This document shows positions 16,509 to 28,500 of a stretch of 64,000 bases of DNA, one piece after another. Numbering within the stretch: the stretch's first letter is position 1; each line of letters opens with the position of its first letter. Below the pieces are notes generated by a model. The model worked only from the letters and a program-made list of their open reading frames with translations. It had not been told where the DNA came from and did no database searches. Made by a program: the position numbers and the translations under genes. Origin of the DNA: Bacteroidales bacterium (GTDB lineage: Bacteria; Bacteroidota; Bacteroidia; Bacteroidales; P3); contig JAFTFL010000004.1 in the NCBI GenBank assembly GCA_017449525.1, positions 124,001-188,000 on the forward strand, given 5' to 3'.

Positions 16509-19500
16509 ATGAAAAGAAAGAGGTTTTTACTAACCCCGTTGCTACTCATGGCGCTGCTCGTAGTGCCGAGGATGGCACAGGCGCAGAGCCTGCGCGACTA
16601 TTCCTTTGCGACGGGCATCGATGCCACGAAGTGGATTAACTTACCCAGCACAGCTTCGTCGTTCTCTTTCACAAGTAACGACGATGGACAGCAGTCGGTC
16701 GATCCCGTCAGCATCGGTTTCACCTTCATGCTGGGGTCGGACAGCTACACCCACTTCAGCGTGAACACCAACGGCCGCATGAAGTTGAGCAACGCTGGCG
16801 GTGCCAAGGTGTCAACCCTCTACACGACGCACTTCACCAGCACTGGCGTTGAGGCTTCCAGTACTCCTGCCCAGTTGCCCTTGTTGGGTGCTTGGTGGAG
16901 TGATGCGGAAATCAACGCCTCCAGAGGGCACTATGTGAAGTATGCGCTTACTGGAACGGCACCCAACCGCGTGTTGGTGGTCGAAACCGCGTCGTCGCTT
17001 AACCGCACCAACGCCACAGGTATCAGAAAATATCAGATACAGTTGCATGAGAACGGCAACAAAGTGGTATACACCTATGCAGCCTTGGAGGGCTCGACGG
17101 CCACCACGACATCGAATGCTGCACAGATAGGTATCATTCACACGGTAAATGATTTCGTCAAGGTGAACGCCACTACCCATGCGGCTGAGTACACCGCCTC
17201 AAGCACCACTTTCAGCAACATTCCCACAGCTGGTCGCTACTACGAGTTTACGCGCGTGGAGCGCAACTGCCCCATGGTTACGGCCACCATGAGCAACCTC
17301 ACGGGCACCTCGGTTACCTTCGGGCTGAACTCCTCCACCACCACTGGCAACTTCCTCTTTGAGCATAAGGACACCGCTGACGACTTCCCCGCTTTCCGCG
17401 GACGCGGCACAGTGGTCTCCATTCCCGCCAACACTACGACCCACATCCTCTCAGGGCTCAGTAGTGCTACTACTTATAAGGTACATATAGCCCACGTCTG
17501 TAGCACGGGAACCGACGACACCAGCTATGTGAGCACCTATGAATTTGCTACCCCGTGTGTCTCCACTGCACTGCCATGGATGGAGACCTTCGAAAACTAC
17601 ACCGCTGCCTCGACGGCCACGTTGAGCCCCTGCGAGAAGAAGGGCTACATGAACCGCACGACCAACGCCGTGTCGAGCCGCACCAGCTATCCCTATCCCT
17701 CTACGACCTATGCCTACAGGGGCACCAAGAGTCTCTACATGGCTGCCACATCAACACTCTACAGCTACATAGCATTGCCGCTGTTCGACTCTATGCCGAG
17801 TGCTCTTTCGCTGAGCTTCCGCATGCTGCGCAGCACTACATCGGCCTACTATGGACGCGTACATGTGGGCGTGGCCAGCGACCCGATGGACATGACCACC
17901 TACACCGAGTTGGGCACCTATGCCTGTACGCAGAACTTGGTGTGGGAGAGCTTCACCGCCGACCTGTCGGCAGCACCTGCAGGCAAGCCCTACATCATCA
18001 TACGCACCAACGAGACTTCGACAGGCTATGCCTACATTGACGACATCTACGTAGGCCGTCGCTCGTCGTGCACTGCCCCGAACAACCCCACCATACGGTT
18101 GCTCACCGATGAGTCGGCCACCATAGCTTGGACGGCAGGCGACACGGTGAGTACGCGTCGCTATGTTGTGGAGTACGCCACCAGCGCGTTTGTGCCTGGC
18201 CGTGGCCAGCACAACGCCACCATCGTTTCGGGCAATCAGGTTGCACTTACCAACCTGTCGCCCAGCACGACCTACACCTTTGCTGTGCGTGCTATCTGCG
18301 CTGACGGCGACACCACAGCACCCACTATGACTACATTTACCACCTCGGCTGCTGCCCTGCCGTTGCCCTACTACAACAACTTTGACAGCTACAGCGGCAC
18401 TTCCGGATCGGCCAGCCTGTCGCCCTTCTATAAGGGCTACGTTACTCGCAGTTCGGGCGCACGAGTGGAGACCAGCTATCCCTACCCCTCAGCTACCACA
18501 CCCGAATCTGGCACACGAAGCATATACTTCTATTCCAGTAGTACCAACTACTCCTACTTAGGACTGCCACTGCTGCAGGGCAACATTAGAGATATGCAAG
18601 TATCATTCGGTGTGCGCAAGACCAGTGCAGCATACGGCCACATAAAGGTGGCCGTAGCCACCAGTCCCTATGACCCCTCGACCTTCACCGTAGTGGGCAG
18701 TGTACAGCCCTCGGTTGTGAGTGCGTGGGAAACCTTCACGGTGCCCCTGTCGTCCTACACCGGACAGGGACGCTTCATCGTGCTGCTGTGCGACAGCATT
18801 GCCGCTAACTATGCCTACGTGGACGACATCCGCGTGGAAACCATCGTGCAGCCTGCCACCCCACATGCTACCGCCACCCCCATTTTGGGCACACGGGCGC
18901 GTGTGGCATGGACGGCAGTGAGCGGCGCGCAGAAGTACCGCATCGAGTACACGTCGGCTGGCCATTACTTCCCAGGCAGTGGTTCCAACCTGACTGTGCT
19001 CGAGACCACTTCCCTCTATGACACACTGCGCAACCTCAACCCGACCACGGCTCATTACGGCTATGTGTACGCCATCAACAACAACGACACCAGCCGCGGC
19101 GCCTTCTTCAAGTTCACGACCGGTTGCGCTGCTCCCGACGAGTCGCCCTACATGATTGAGAACTTCGAGAGCTACACCGTGTCGACCTACGGCTACAACA
19201 ACATCAACTCCTGCTGGGAACGCTGGTGGTATGGCTACGAAGATCCCGACTGGTACGACCCCGACGAACCCACAAACCCAGACTGGATGGAGTACAGGGA
19301 CGACACGTTGCCCTATGTGCGCACCAATTATGCTCACTCGGGCACCAAGTCGCTCTATTTAGACAACGACGGCGAAGACTTCTTCGGCTTGGTAGCTCTC
19401 CCAGCTGCTGGCAGCAACCTACGCAATACTATCATGCGTCTGCGTGTGCTGAAGACTTCGGGCGACCACGGTCACATCACGGTGGGTATGGCCAGCAACG

Positions 19501-22500
19501 TCGACTATGACGAACAGCACCCCTTCACCCCTATCCGCAGCATACAACCTTCGGAAGTGGGCGTGTGGGAGACGTTTGACATAGACTTCTCGGGCTACAC
19601 CGGTACGTACAACGTGATAGAAATCCGCTCGACGGGCGGCGGCTGGAGCACGGCCTACATTGACGACATCGAGTTCTTTCAGCGTCCTGCCTGTGCCGAC
19701 CCGACCAACATCCGTACCTCTACACTTCAGGACACGTGCGCCACGCTCAGTTGGGATGATGCGGCAGGTGTTGGGAACTACATAGTGTATTACGACAACA
19801 CCTTCCCTGGTATGAACGGCACGTACCGCAACCAACTGGTGGTTAACGGAGGCTTGAGCGTTGCGCTGCGAGGGCTGACGGCCAATACCACCTACTATTA
19901 TAAGGTGGTGCGCGTATGCGGTGTGGGCGACACCAGTTTGGGATTTGACGGCTCGTTCAAGACCGTATGCTCTGCAGAAGCAATACCCTACTTCGAAGGA
20001 TTTGAGAGTTGGACCACGGGTGCTGCATACCAGCCCACCTGTGTGAAGAAGTACTACCTGCCCAACTTCAATACGTCGTCCTATCCGTATGCACTTACGT
20101 CGCAGCATGCCACCGGCACGAAGTCGCTCTACATGTACGGCGCGACGACCGTCATGTCGTATATTACATTACCCCTCATGTCGGAGTCGTTGGACACGCT
20201 GGCACTCACATTTAAGATTTTCAAGACCGGCACCACGGTAGGTTATGGCAATGTGGAGGTAGGCGTGATGAGTAGTCCGCGCGACACGGCTACGTTCCAC
20301 CGTCTGGCATTGCGCTCAGCTACGAACACCAGCACATGGGAGACCAAAGAGGTGCTGTTGGCAGGAGCCGAACGCTACGGCCGCTATATAACCATCCGCA
20401 CACCCCGCGAGATGGGTACCAACTACACTTATTTAGACGACATCCAGGTGGACTATCGCCCTGCCTGTGCTCGGCCGAATAATCTGACATTGACCTCGAT
20501 TGGAGACACCACTGTTACACTGCAGTGGGAGAACCCATTCCACTATCAGGGATTCATAGTAGAGGTGAACGACGGGCAAATGGTGCCCGGCGTAACCCGT
20601 GCTATGGCTACCTATTACACGACCGATACTACGCTGGTGGTAAACGGTCTTGACGAGCGTTCGCTCTACTATGTGTACGTGCGTTCCGTCTGTGGACCAC
20701 GCGACACCAGCGACTATGAGATGACGTCATTCCGCACCCAGTGTAGTGCTATTGCCGAGGCGGCTCTGCCCTACTTCGATGGCTTTGAGGCCTACACGGC
20801 CAGCACGACAGCAGCTATCAATCCTTGCTGGACGAAGTACTATATGCCTTCGCGTGCTACCAACAGTTACCCCTACACGAGCACCGGTCAGCATGCCACT
20901 GGCACAAAGTCGCTCTACTTCTACGCCTCCACAGCCATCTACTCCTATGTGGCAACGCCTGCCTTCGAAACGCCAGTGCAGAACTTGATGTTGGACTTCA
21001 AGATGTTCAGAGGAAGTGCTAACTACTCCAATCCAATGGTGGTGGGTGTCATGACCAACCCGAATGACATATCCACTTTCGAGGAGGTAGCACGGTTTGT
21101 CCCGAACGGCGTATCTACTTGGACCGAATTCCACACCGAGTTCCACAACTACACTGGAACGGGCAGGTACATTGCACTGCGCTACCCGAACTTCACCACC
21201 TCATCGTACTGCTATGTGGACGACATCACCATCAACAAGTACAATCCGTGCCACGCACCTCGTGGTATCAGTGTGTCGGCTTACGACACGGCTGCTATCA
21301 TCAGCTGGGAAGAAGACCCCAATATCAGCAGGTGGCTTGTGGCTTATGACTCGGTACCGTTCTCGTCGGGTGCTTTGGCATCCTTCCATTCGGTCGTTAC
21401 ATCGAATCCAGCTCGACTGAGCCATTTGGCACCGAGTTCGACTTACGGCATGTACATCTACGCACTGTGCTATGACTCGGTGAACCGCACGTACGACACC
21501 AGCGACGCCTCCAGCCTAATATCGTTCCGCACGAACTGCATGGCCATTGACAGCCTGCCCTACTTGGAGGACTTTGAGTCCTACGTGGCCAGCACGTCCT
21601 CACCGATTGGCCCCTGCTGGATTAAATATTATAATGTGGGGACGGGCAGCACAACCTCATATCCCTATCCGTCGTCGACTGCCGCCGCAGCGCATTCGGG
21701 CACTCGCTCGCTCTACTTCAGTGGCTATAAGAGTGGCACGGTGCAATATGGTGCTTACGCTGTGATGCCCATGTTCGTTGATTCAATACAGAACCTGTAC
21801 GTGGACTTCTGGGCTGCCAAGACCAGTACGACCGCTTACTATGGCTACTTGCAGGTGGGTGTGATGACCAATCCATACGACACCTCGACATTCACTCCAG
21901 TGAAGACAGTCTATGTGGACACCGTCAACAAGCCGCGCCACTTCCAAGTCTTCCTACAAGACTATCGGGGCACGGGTCGATACATAGCCTTCCGTGGCCG
22001 CAACGGTAGCACGACAGCTGGAACGGGCTATGTATATCTCGACGATGTCATGGTGGATCGTCGTCCCGACTGTATGTTCGTATCGAACTTCCGTGTATCC
22101 AATGTGGGTGGCACCTCCGCTACGCTTCGTTGGGATGTGGTCGACACCAGCATTCATGACTACGAGGTAGCTGTTGCTCTTGCAAGCGACTCCAACTATG
22201 CCATTGGCAACGGCACTCCAGCAGCCTTGGAGTTCCCGAGCGATACCGACCGCGTTGACATCACTGGCTTGGAGCAGCAGACGGACTATGTGGCCTATAT
22301 CAGGACCCTCTGCACCGACGGCAGCTACGGCCCCACCATGAGGGTGCCGTTCACCACGCCGTGCATGATTTCACACTCCTCCATGCCGTTCCGCGAGGAC
22401 TTTGACAGCTATCAGGGTGGCACCAGTGGTACGGCCGTTGTGCCGACCTGCTTCAACAAGTTCTACAGTGTGGGTAGCAGCCGCTCCTCTTATCCCTATC

Positions 22501-25500
22501 TGTATACGACCTACTTCCAGTCGGCTCCCAACAGCATGTACTTCTACAGCTACAATGGTTCCAAACCCTACCTGATACTGCCCATCTTTGAGGACAGCAT
22601 CAACCGACTCAGTTTGGAGTTTGATGCCATGCGTACGTCAACAAGTGCAAGTTATGGTTGGCTTGAAGTGGGTGTGATGAGCAGCACAAGCGACTCTTCC
22701 GACTTCACCCGCATTCGCCGCATGCAGGTTACATCGAGTGCACAGGTTTGGACACATTACACCGTATCGCTGGCGGATTATACTGGTCCGAAGAACCGCA
22801 TAGCCATCCGTGCTCATTACGGCAATAACACCAGTGGTAACTATGTCTACATTGATAATATCAAGGTGAACTACCTCAGCGCCTGCCCAGCAGTGTCGAG
22901 CTTCACGGTCGACAGCATCGGTGAGACGGCGGTGCGCCTTGCTTGGGTGGACAACAATGCAAGCTCTACTACCTGGACAATTGAGTATGCCGACGAACCG
23001 TTTGCACCGGGCAACGGCGATGGCACTATACGTCAGGTAACAGGCAGCCGCACATGCACCATTACGGGGCTTACTCCAGGCACGAAGTACTACTTCTACA
23101 TAGCACCTAACTGCTCATTGGCTGACGATCCGAACTACACCGAGCTTGACCTCCAGACCGAGTGCGAACGTATTCCTACCGCATCGTTGCCGTGGACGGA
23201 GAACTTCGACGACTACGACGCTTCGTCTACTGCCCAACTGTCGTCCTGCATACACAAGTACTACTATGCATCGGGCTTCAACGGCGTAACGAACAATTTT
23301 CCTTATCCTCAGGCAACCTACGTGCACTCGTCGCCGCGCAGCCTCTACATGTACGGTTCATCGGCAACGGCCTATAGCTACTTCACCCTGCCGATGTTCG
23401 AGGCTCCTATCCGCGACCTCGTTGTGAATCTCAACATGCTTCGCACCAGCACCACGACTACCTACGGCAAGGTGGAGGTCGGTGTCATGGTGAACCCAGC
23501 CGACACTTCCTCGTTCCGCAAGGTGGCAGACCTGACGGTAACCGCACCAGTGTACGAATGGCAGAACTTCAACGTGCCGCTGGCTTCCTACACGGGCAAC
23601 GGTCGCTTCATCACCGTTCGCGCTCGGACTACGGGTACCGACTACGTGTATGTGGACGACGTTACGGTCGACCTCAACCACGACTGCGCTGCACCTGCTT
23701 CGGTGGTGGCGACGGCCACACGCTTCGACACGGTAACCGTTACCATCAACGACCCGCTCCACCGCGGCAACTACCTGGTGCGGTACGGTGAGTTCCCCAC
23801 GGTCTACGGACAGGGCCTCAGTGCGGTCGTTACCGATACGGTGTTCCGCTTCGCATCGCGTCCTGGCACTACGTATGAGATAGATGTGAGTGCTATCTGC
23901 ACGGGCGGCACTGGCCTGACGACGCGCACCACGGTAACGACGCCTTGCCACTCCTACCGCCGTGAAGACCTGCCTATCGTGGAGGGCTTCGAGAATTACG
24001 GCGCAGTTTCGTCCCTACCGCTGAACCCCTGCTGGACGAAGGCCTACGTTACGCGTTCCAACTTGTCGAAGAACCGCATCAGCTATCCTTACCCGTCAAG
24101 CACGACGCCTCACGAGGGGGCTCATTGTGCGTACTTCTACTGCACGACTACGTACTACGCGTACCTCACTATGCCTAAGGTGGATGTGCCGCTCGACTCG
24201 CTGCAGCTCATCTTCTGGTCGCGTTCGAGTGCAACGTCATACAGGGGGTGCTACGTCGGCTTGACCACCAACCCCGACGACCGCGCCAGTTTCATCCCGT
24301 TGAGTTCGCTGTGGGATGGTAGCACCACTTGGCACCGCTACCAGTTCGACTTCCTCGACCTGCCCGATAGCATCCGCAACAGCAGCAACTACCACGTCAT
24401 GTTCGTGCTCGATACCGCTGCCTCCAGCTATCTCTACATAGACGACATCACGCTCCGCATGAAGCCGAACTGCAGCCGCGTGGAGAACATGGCTGCCGCC
24501 GCTTATCCCGACAGCGCCGTGCTGGTATGGACCGAGACGAGCGAGGCTACTCAGTGGGAGGTGCTCGTTGACACGGTGCCCACATTCGAGCATCCGCGCA
24601 CGTTCATCGTGGGCGACACCTTCTGTAGCATCAACGGTCTCGAGTCGCAGCGCACCTACTACACGCGCGTACGCGCCATCTGCGGTGAGGGGGACACCTC
24701 GGAGCTCAACGCCTACAACTTCACCACGCCGTGTGCTGCCGACTCCATTCCGTGGAGAGAGGACTTCAACTCGTTCATTGCAGCCACAGCCACTCCGTTG
24801 GCTTCCTGCTGGACGAAGAACTACACCAACGGCGTTACTGGAAATCCGCTCAGCTATCCCTACCCGATAACGACCTACAACCACAGCGGCACGGGCAATA
24901 GTCTGTACTTCTACTGCGCCAGCGGTTACAAGACCTACCTTAGCCTCAATGCATTCGATGTGCCGCTTGACACACTGGTGCTCCGCTTCTGGGCTCATCC
25001 TGGCGGCACGGGCTACTATGGCCACATGCGTGTTGGCGTTACCTCCAGCCCCGACGACATGAATTCCTTCTACGAGGTGAAGAAGTTCCATGCGCCTGTC
25101 AGCCAGTGGACGGAGTACGAGGTAACTTTCCGCGGCATTCCGTCGACCCACCGCTTCATTACCTTCCTTTGCGACACCATCGGCAGCAATGCTGTGTATC
25201 TCGACGATATTACGCTTGACTACTTGCCCTCCTGTCCGTATGTGGGCAATTTGCGCGTGGAGAACGTTACGACCAGCAGCGCGGTCGTGAAGTGGAGTGA
25301 GCTGGGCAGCGCCACCTCCTGGCAAGTGGAAGTGGCCAACAACGCCACCTTCGCCAACGCCACTCGGCAGACTCTTATGGTCGACACGCTCGCCATTACG
25401 GGTTTGACCCACAGCAGTCGCTACTATGTGCGCGTTCGCCCGTCCTGCAGCACGTCGAGTGTGGATTGGCGCATGACGCAGTTCTACACGTCGTGTGCAC

Positions 25501-28500
25501 CTTTAACTACGTTCCCATACGTCATCGATTTCGAAGGGTTCACGGCCGCTACGGGTGCTCCGATGCATCCGTGCTGGAGCAAGGCCTACCGCTCGTCGGC
25601 TTCGGGCACGTGGTATTACACCTCCTACCCGTACATTTCTACCTCTACGCCGCATGGTGGCACGAATAATGTCTGCTTCTATGGCTCATCGGGCTACACG
25701 GTTTATCTCTCGTTGAACGAGATGGGCGTGCCGCTCGACTCGTTGATGATGACCTACTGGGTGCGCCGCAGCTCCACTTCCTACACGGGCTTCCAGGTGG
25801 GCGTTACGTCCGATCCGACCGACATGACCACTTTCATCCCGCTGGCCACTCCGTTGCCCAGCTCGACATCCTACACCGAGTACGAGCTGCAGTTCACCAG
25901 TGCGCCTCGCACGCATAAGTACATCACTTTCCGCCTGCAACCTACGACTTCCAGCTACTTCTATCTGGACGATATTCGCATTGAGTACGTTCCGACTTGC
26001 CCACGAGTGGAGACGATCAGCACGCCCGTTATCAATTCGAACGATGCCACTGTGGCGTGGGTCGAGGAGGGCACGGCTACTCAATGGGAAGTGTTGTTCG
26101 ACACACTGCTCGACATGTCGACCGCGTCGCGCTTCATCGTGGACACCACGCCGCGCTTCACCTTCACTGGCTTGCAGCCTCAGCGCGCCTACTACGTCAA
26201 CGTGCGGCCTATCTGCGCGGTCGGCGACACGGGCTTTGCGCTCCGCCACATCCACACTTTCACCACGGCTTGCGCTGCGTTGACGTTCGCCGACCTGCCT
26301 TACGAGGACAATTTCGACCGCTACACGGCCTCCTCTACGGCTGCGCTCTCGCCCTGTTATTATAAGGTGTACTACAACGGGTCGACCCTTTCGCAGACAA
26401 GTTATCCCTACCCGTCGACTTCCTATTCGCATTCGCGCAACAACAGTTTGTACTGGTACAGTGGTTCTACCACCTCGTCGTGGTTGATGCTGCCGCCGTA
26501 TGCCGACACGGTGCAAGACCTCATGGTCGATTTCTATGCGCTGCGCACGTCGACCAGCACGACCTACGGCATGATTGAGGTGGGCGTGATGGAGAATCCG
26601 CGCGACACGTCGACCTACACCGCTGTGCAGCGCGTCGTGGTGTCGGAGCCTGCCTACAGTTGGCAACACTTCGAGGTGTCGCTGGCTGGCTACACGGGCA
26701 GTGGCCGCTACGTTACGCTGCGCCGCCCGAAGGGCACTGCGGGCTACACCTACCTCGACGACCTGCGTCTGAGCGCCATTCCGTCGTGCCCAGCTGCCTA
26801 CGACGTGGCGGTCGTGCCCAACATCCACTATGCCGATGTGGCGTGGACCGCTGGAACGGTTGCCGCCAACAGGCCGCAGGGCTACCTGCTGACGCTCATC
26901 AATAACGAGACGAACGCCACGCAACTCTTCACCGTGGGCGACACCAATGCGTTCCGCTTGGTCGACCTCGATGCCGTTACGTCCTATTCGGTGGCTGTCC
27001 AGCCGCTGTGCGGCGCTGGCGACTTCGGCTTGGCCGACACGGCGCACTTCCTGACGCGCTGCGCCACGCTGATGACCGAGGTCTCGGCCTCGTCGCTCAA
27101 CCTGCCGGCCACGACCACCTACATGCTGCCTGTCAACAACAGCACGCGCTACTCCTACACGCAGCAGGTGTTCGGCCCGGCCGAAATGGGTGCCGCTCGC
27201 GACATCAACGGCATCGCCTTCCAGTACAACTACTCGCTGGCCATGAGCGCCAAGACCGACGTGTCCATCTACCTCGGCTACGCGCCTCGCGCTTCGCTGG
27301 TGGAATGGGTGCCTTTCGACAGTTTGACGCTCGTCTACCGCGGTCCGCTCAACTGTGTGCAGGGTTGGAACGAGTTCACCTTCGACCGACCGTTCCATTA
27401 TGACGGCACGCACAACGTCGTGCTGGCTATCGACGACAATAGCTACACCTACAATTCGTCGACCTACACCTTCAACGGCCACACCATCGCCAACAAGGCG
27501 CTCTATTATTCCAACGCCTCTACCAACCCCGACCCGAGCAACCTCACGGGCATCGTGCCCACCGAGTTGGGCTATCGCAACAACGTGCGTTGGCTGACCT
27601 GCTCAGACACGATATGTCTCGAGCCGTTCGTGCGAGTTGATAGCACGGATGCTACGCAGGCCTACATCACCATAGCCGCGGGCAACGCCGAAGACAGCTG
27701 GAAGGTGCGCTACCGCCAGCACGGCGCTACGGTGTGGACCTACGGGACGGATGCCACGGCCACGCGCCACACCATCCGCACCCTCTCGCCGGGAGTGCAA
27801 TACGACGCCGAGGTAGGAGCCGTGTGTCGCGACACGGTGTGGACCTCGTTCAGCTTCACCACCACGTGCGTTCCCATAGCCTTGACGGCCTCGAACGTGG
27901 GAATTACGACGGCCGACCTGTCGTGGAACGACCTGTGCAGCGGCACGACGAAATGGGAGGTGCGCTACGGAGCCGCCGGCTTCGGGCTGGACGACAGCGC
28001 AGCCACATCGGTGTACCACACGCAGGCGGCCACCACGACGCCCACGATGACCCTCAGCGGCCTCGAGGCAGGCCAAGCCTACGAAGCCTATGTGCGCGCC
28101 GTTGACCCGACGGCCAACACGGCGCTGACCGCCTGGTCCACCGCCGCCGGCTTTGCCACCCATGTGTGCGACTCGGTAACGGATCTTGCCGCCCGCATCG
28201 ACACCGCCACGGTGGAGGGCACCACCGTCATCGTCAGCTGGACAGCGGGACCGAACCACGACGCGACGACCTCCTACCTCATCGAGTACGGCCCGCGCGG
28301 CTTCCTTGAGGGCGAGGGCGACACGCTGCGCGTAACGGGCAGCACGACGGCCACGCTGCGCTTCCCGAACGAGGAGGAGACCTACGTCTTCTTCGTGCGC
28401 AGCTTCTGCGAAGGGCGCTACGGCAGCACGTGGACGACGAACCTGGTGATGGTAGACGTCCAAGAGGTGGGCGACGATCCCGACCCGAACGCCATCGACG

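Noticed and set aside
25686..27482. A 598-codon minus-strand frame inside the giant surface protein, and similar ones at 24237-25412 and 27603-28817
   Set aside because: All mirror the repetitive plus-strand gene; Arg/His/Val-rich composition and no recognisable domain.
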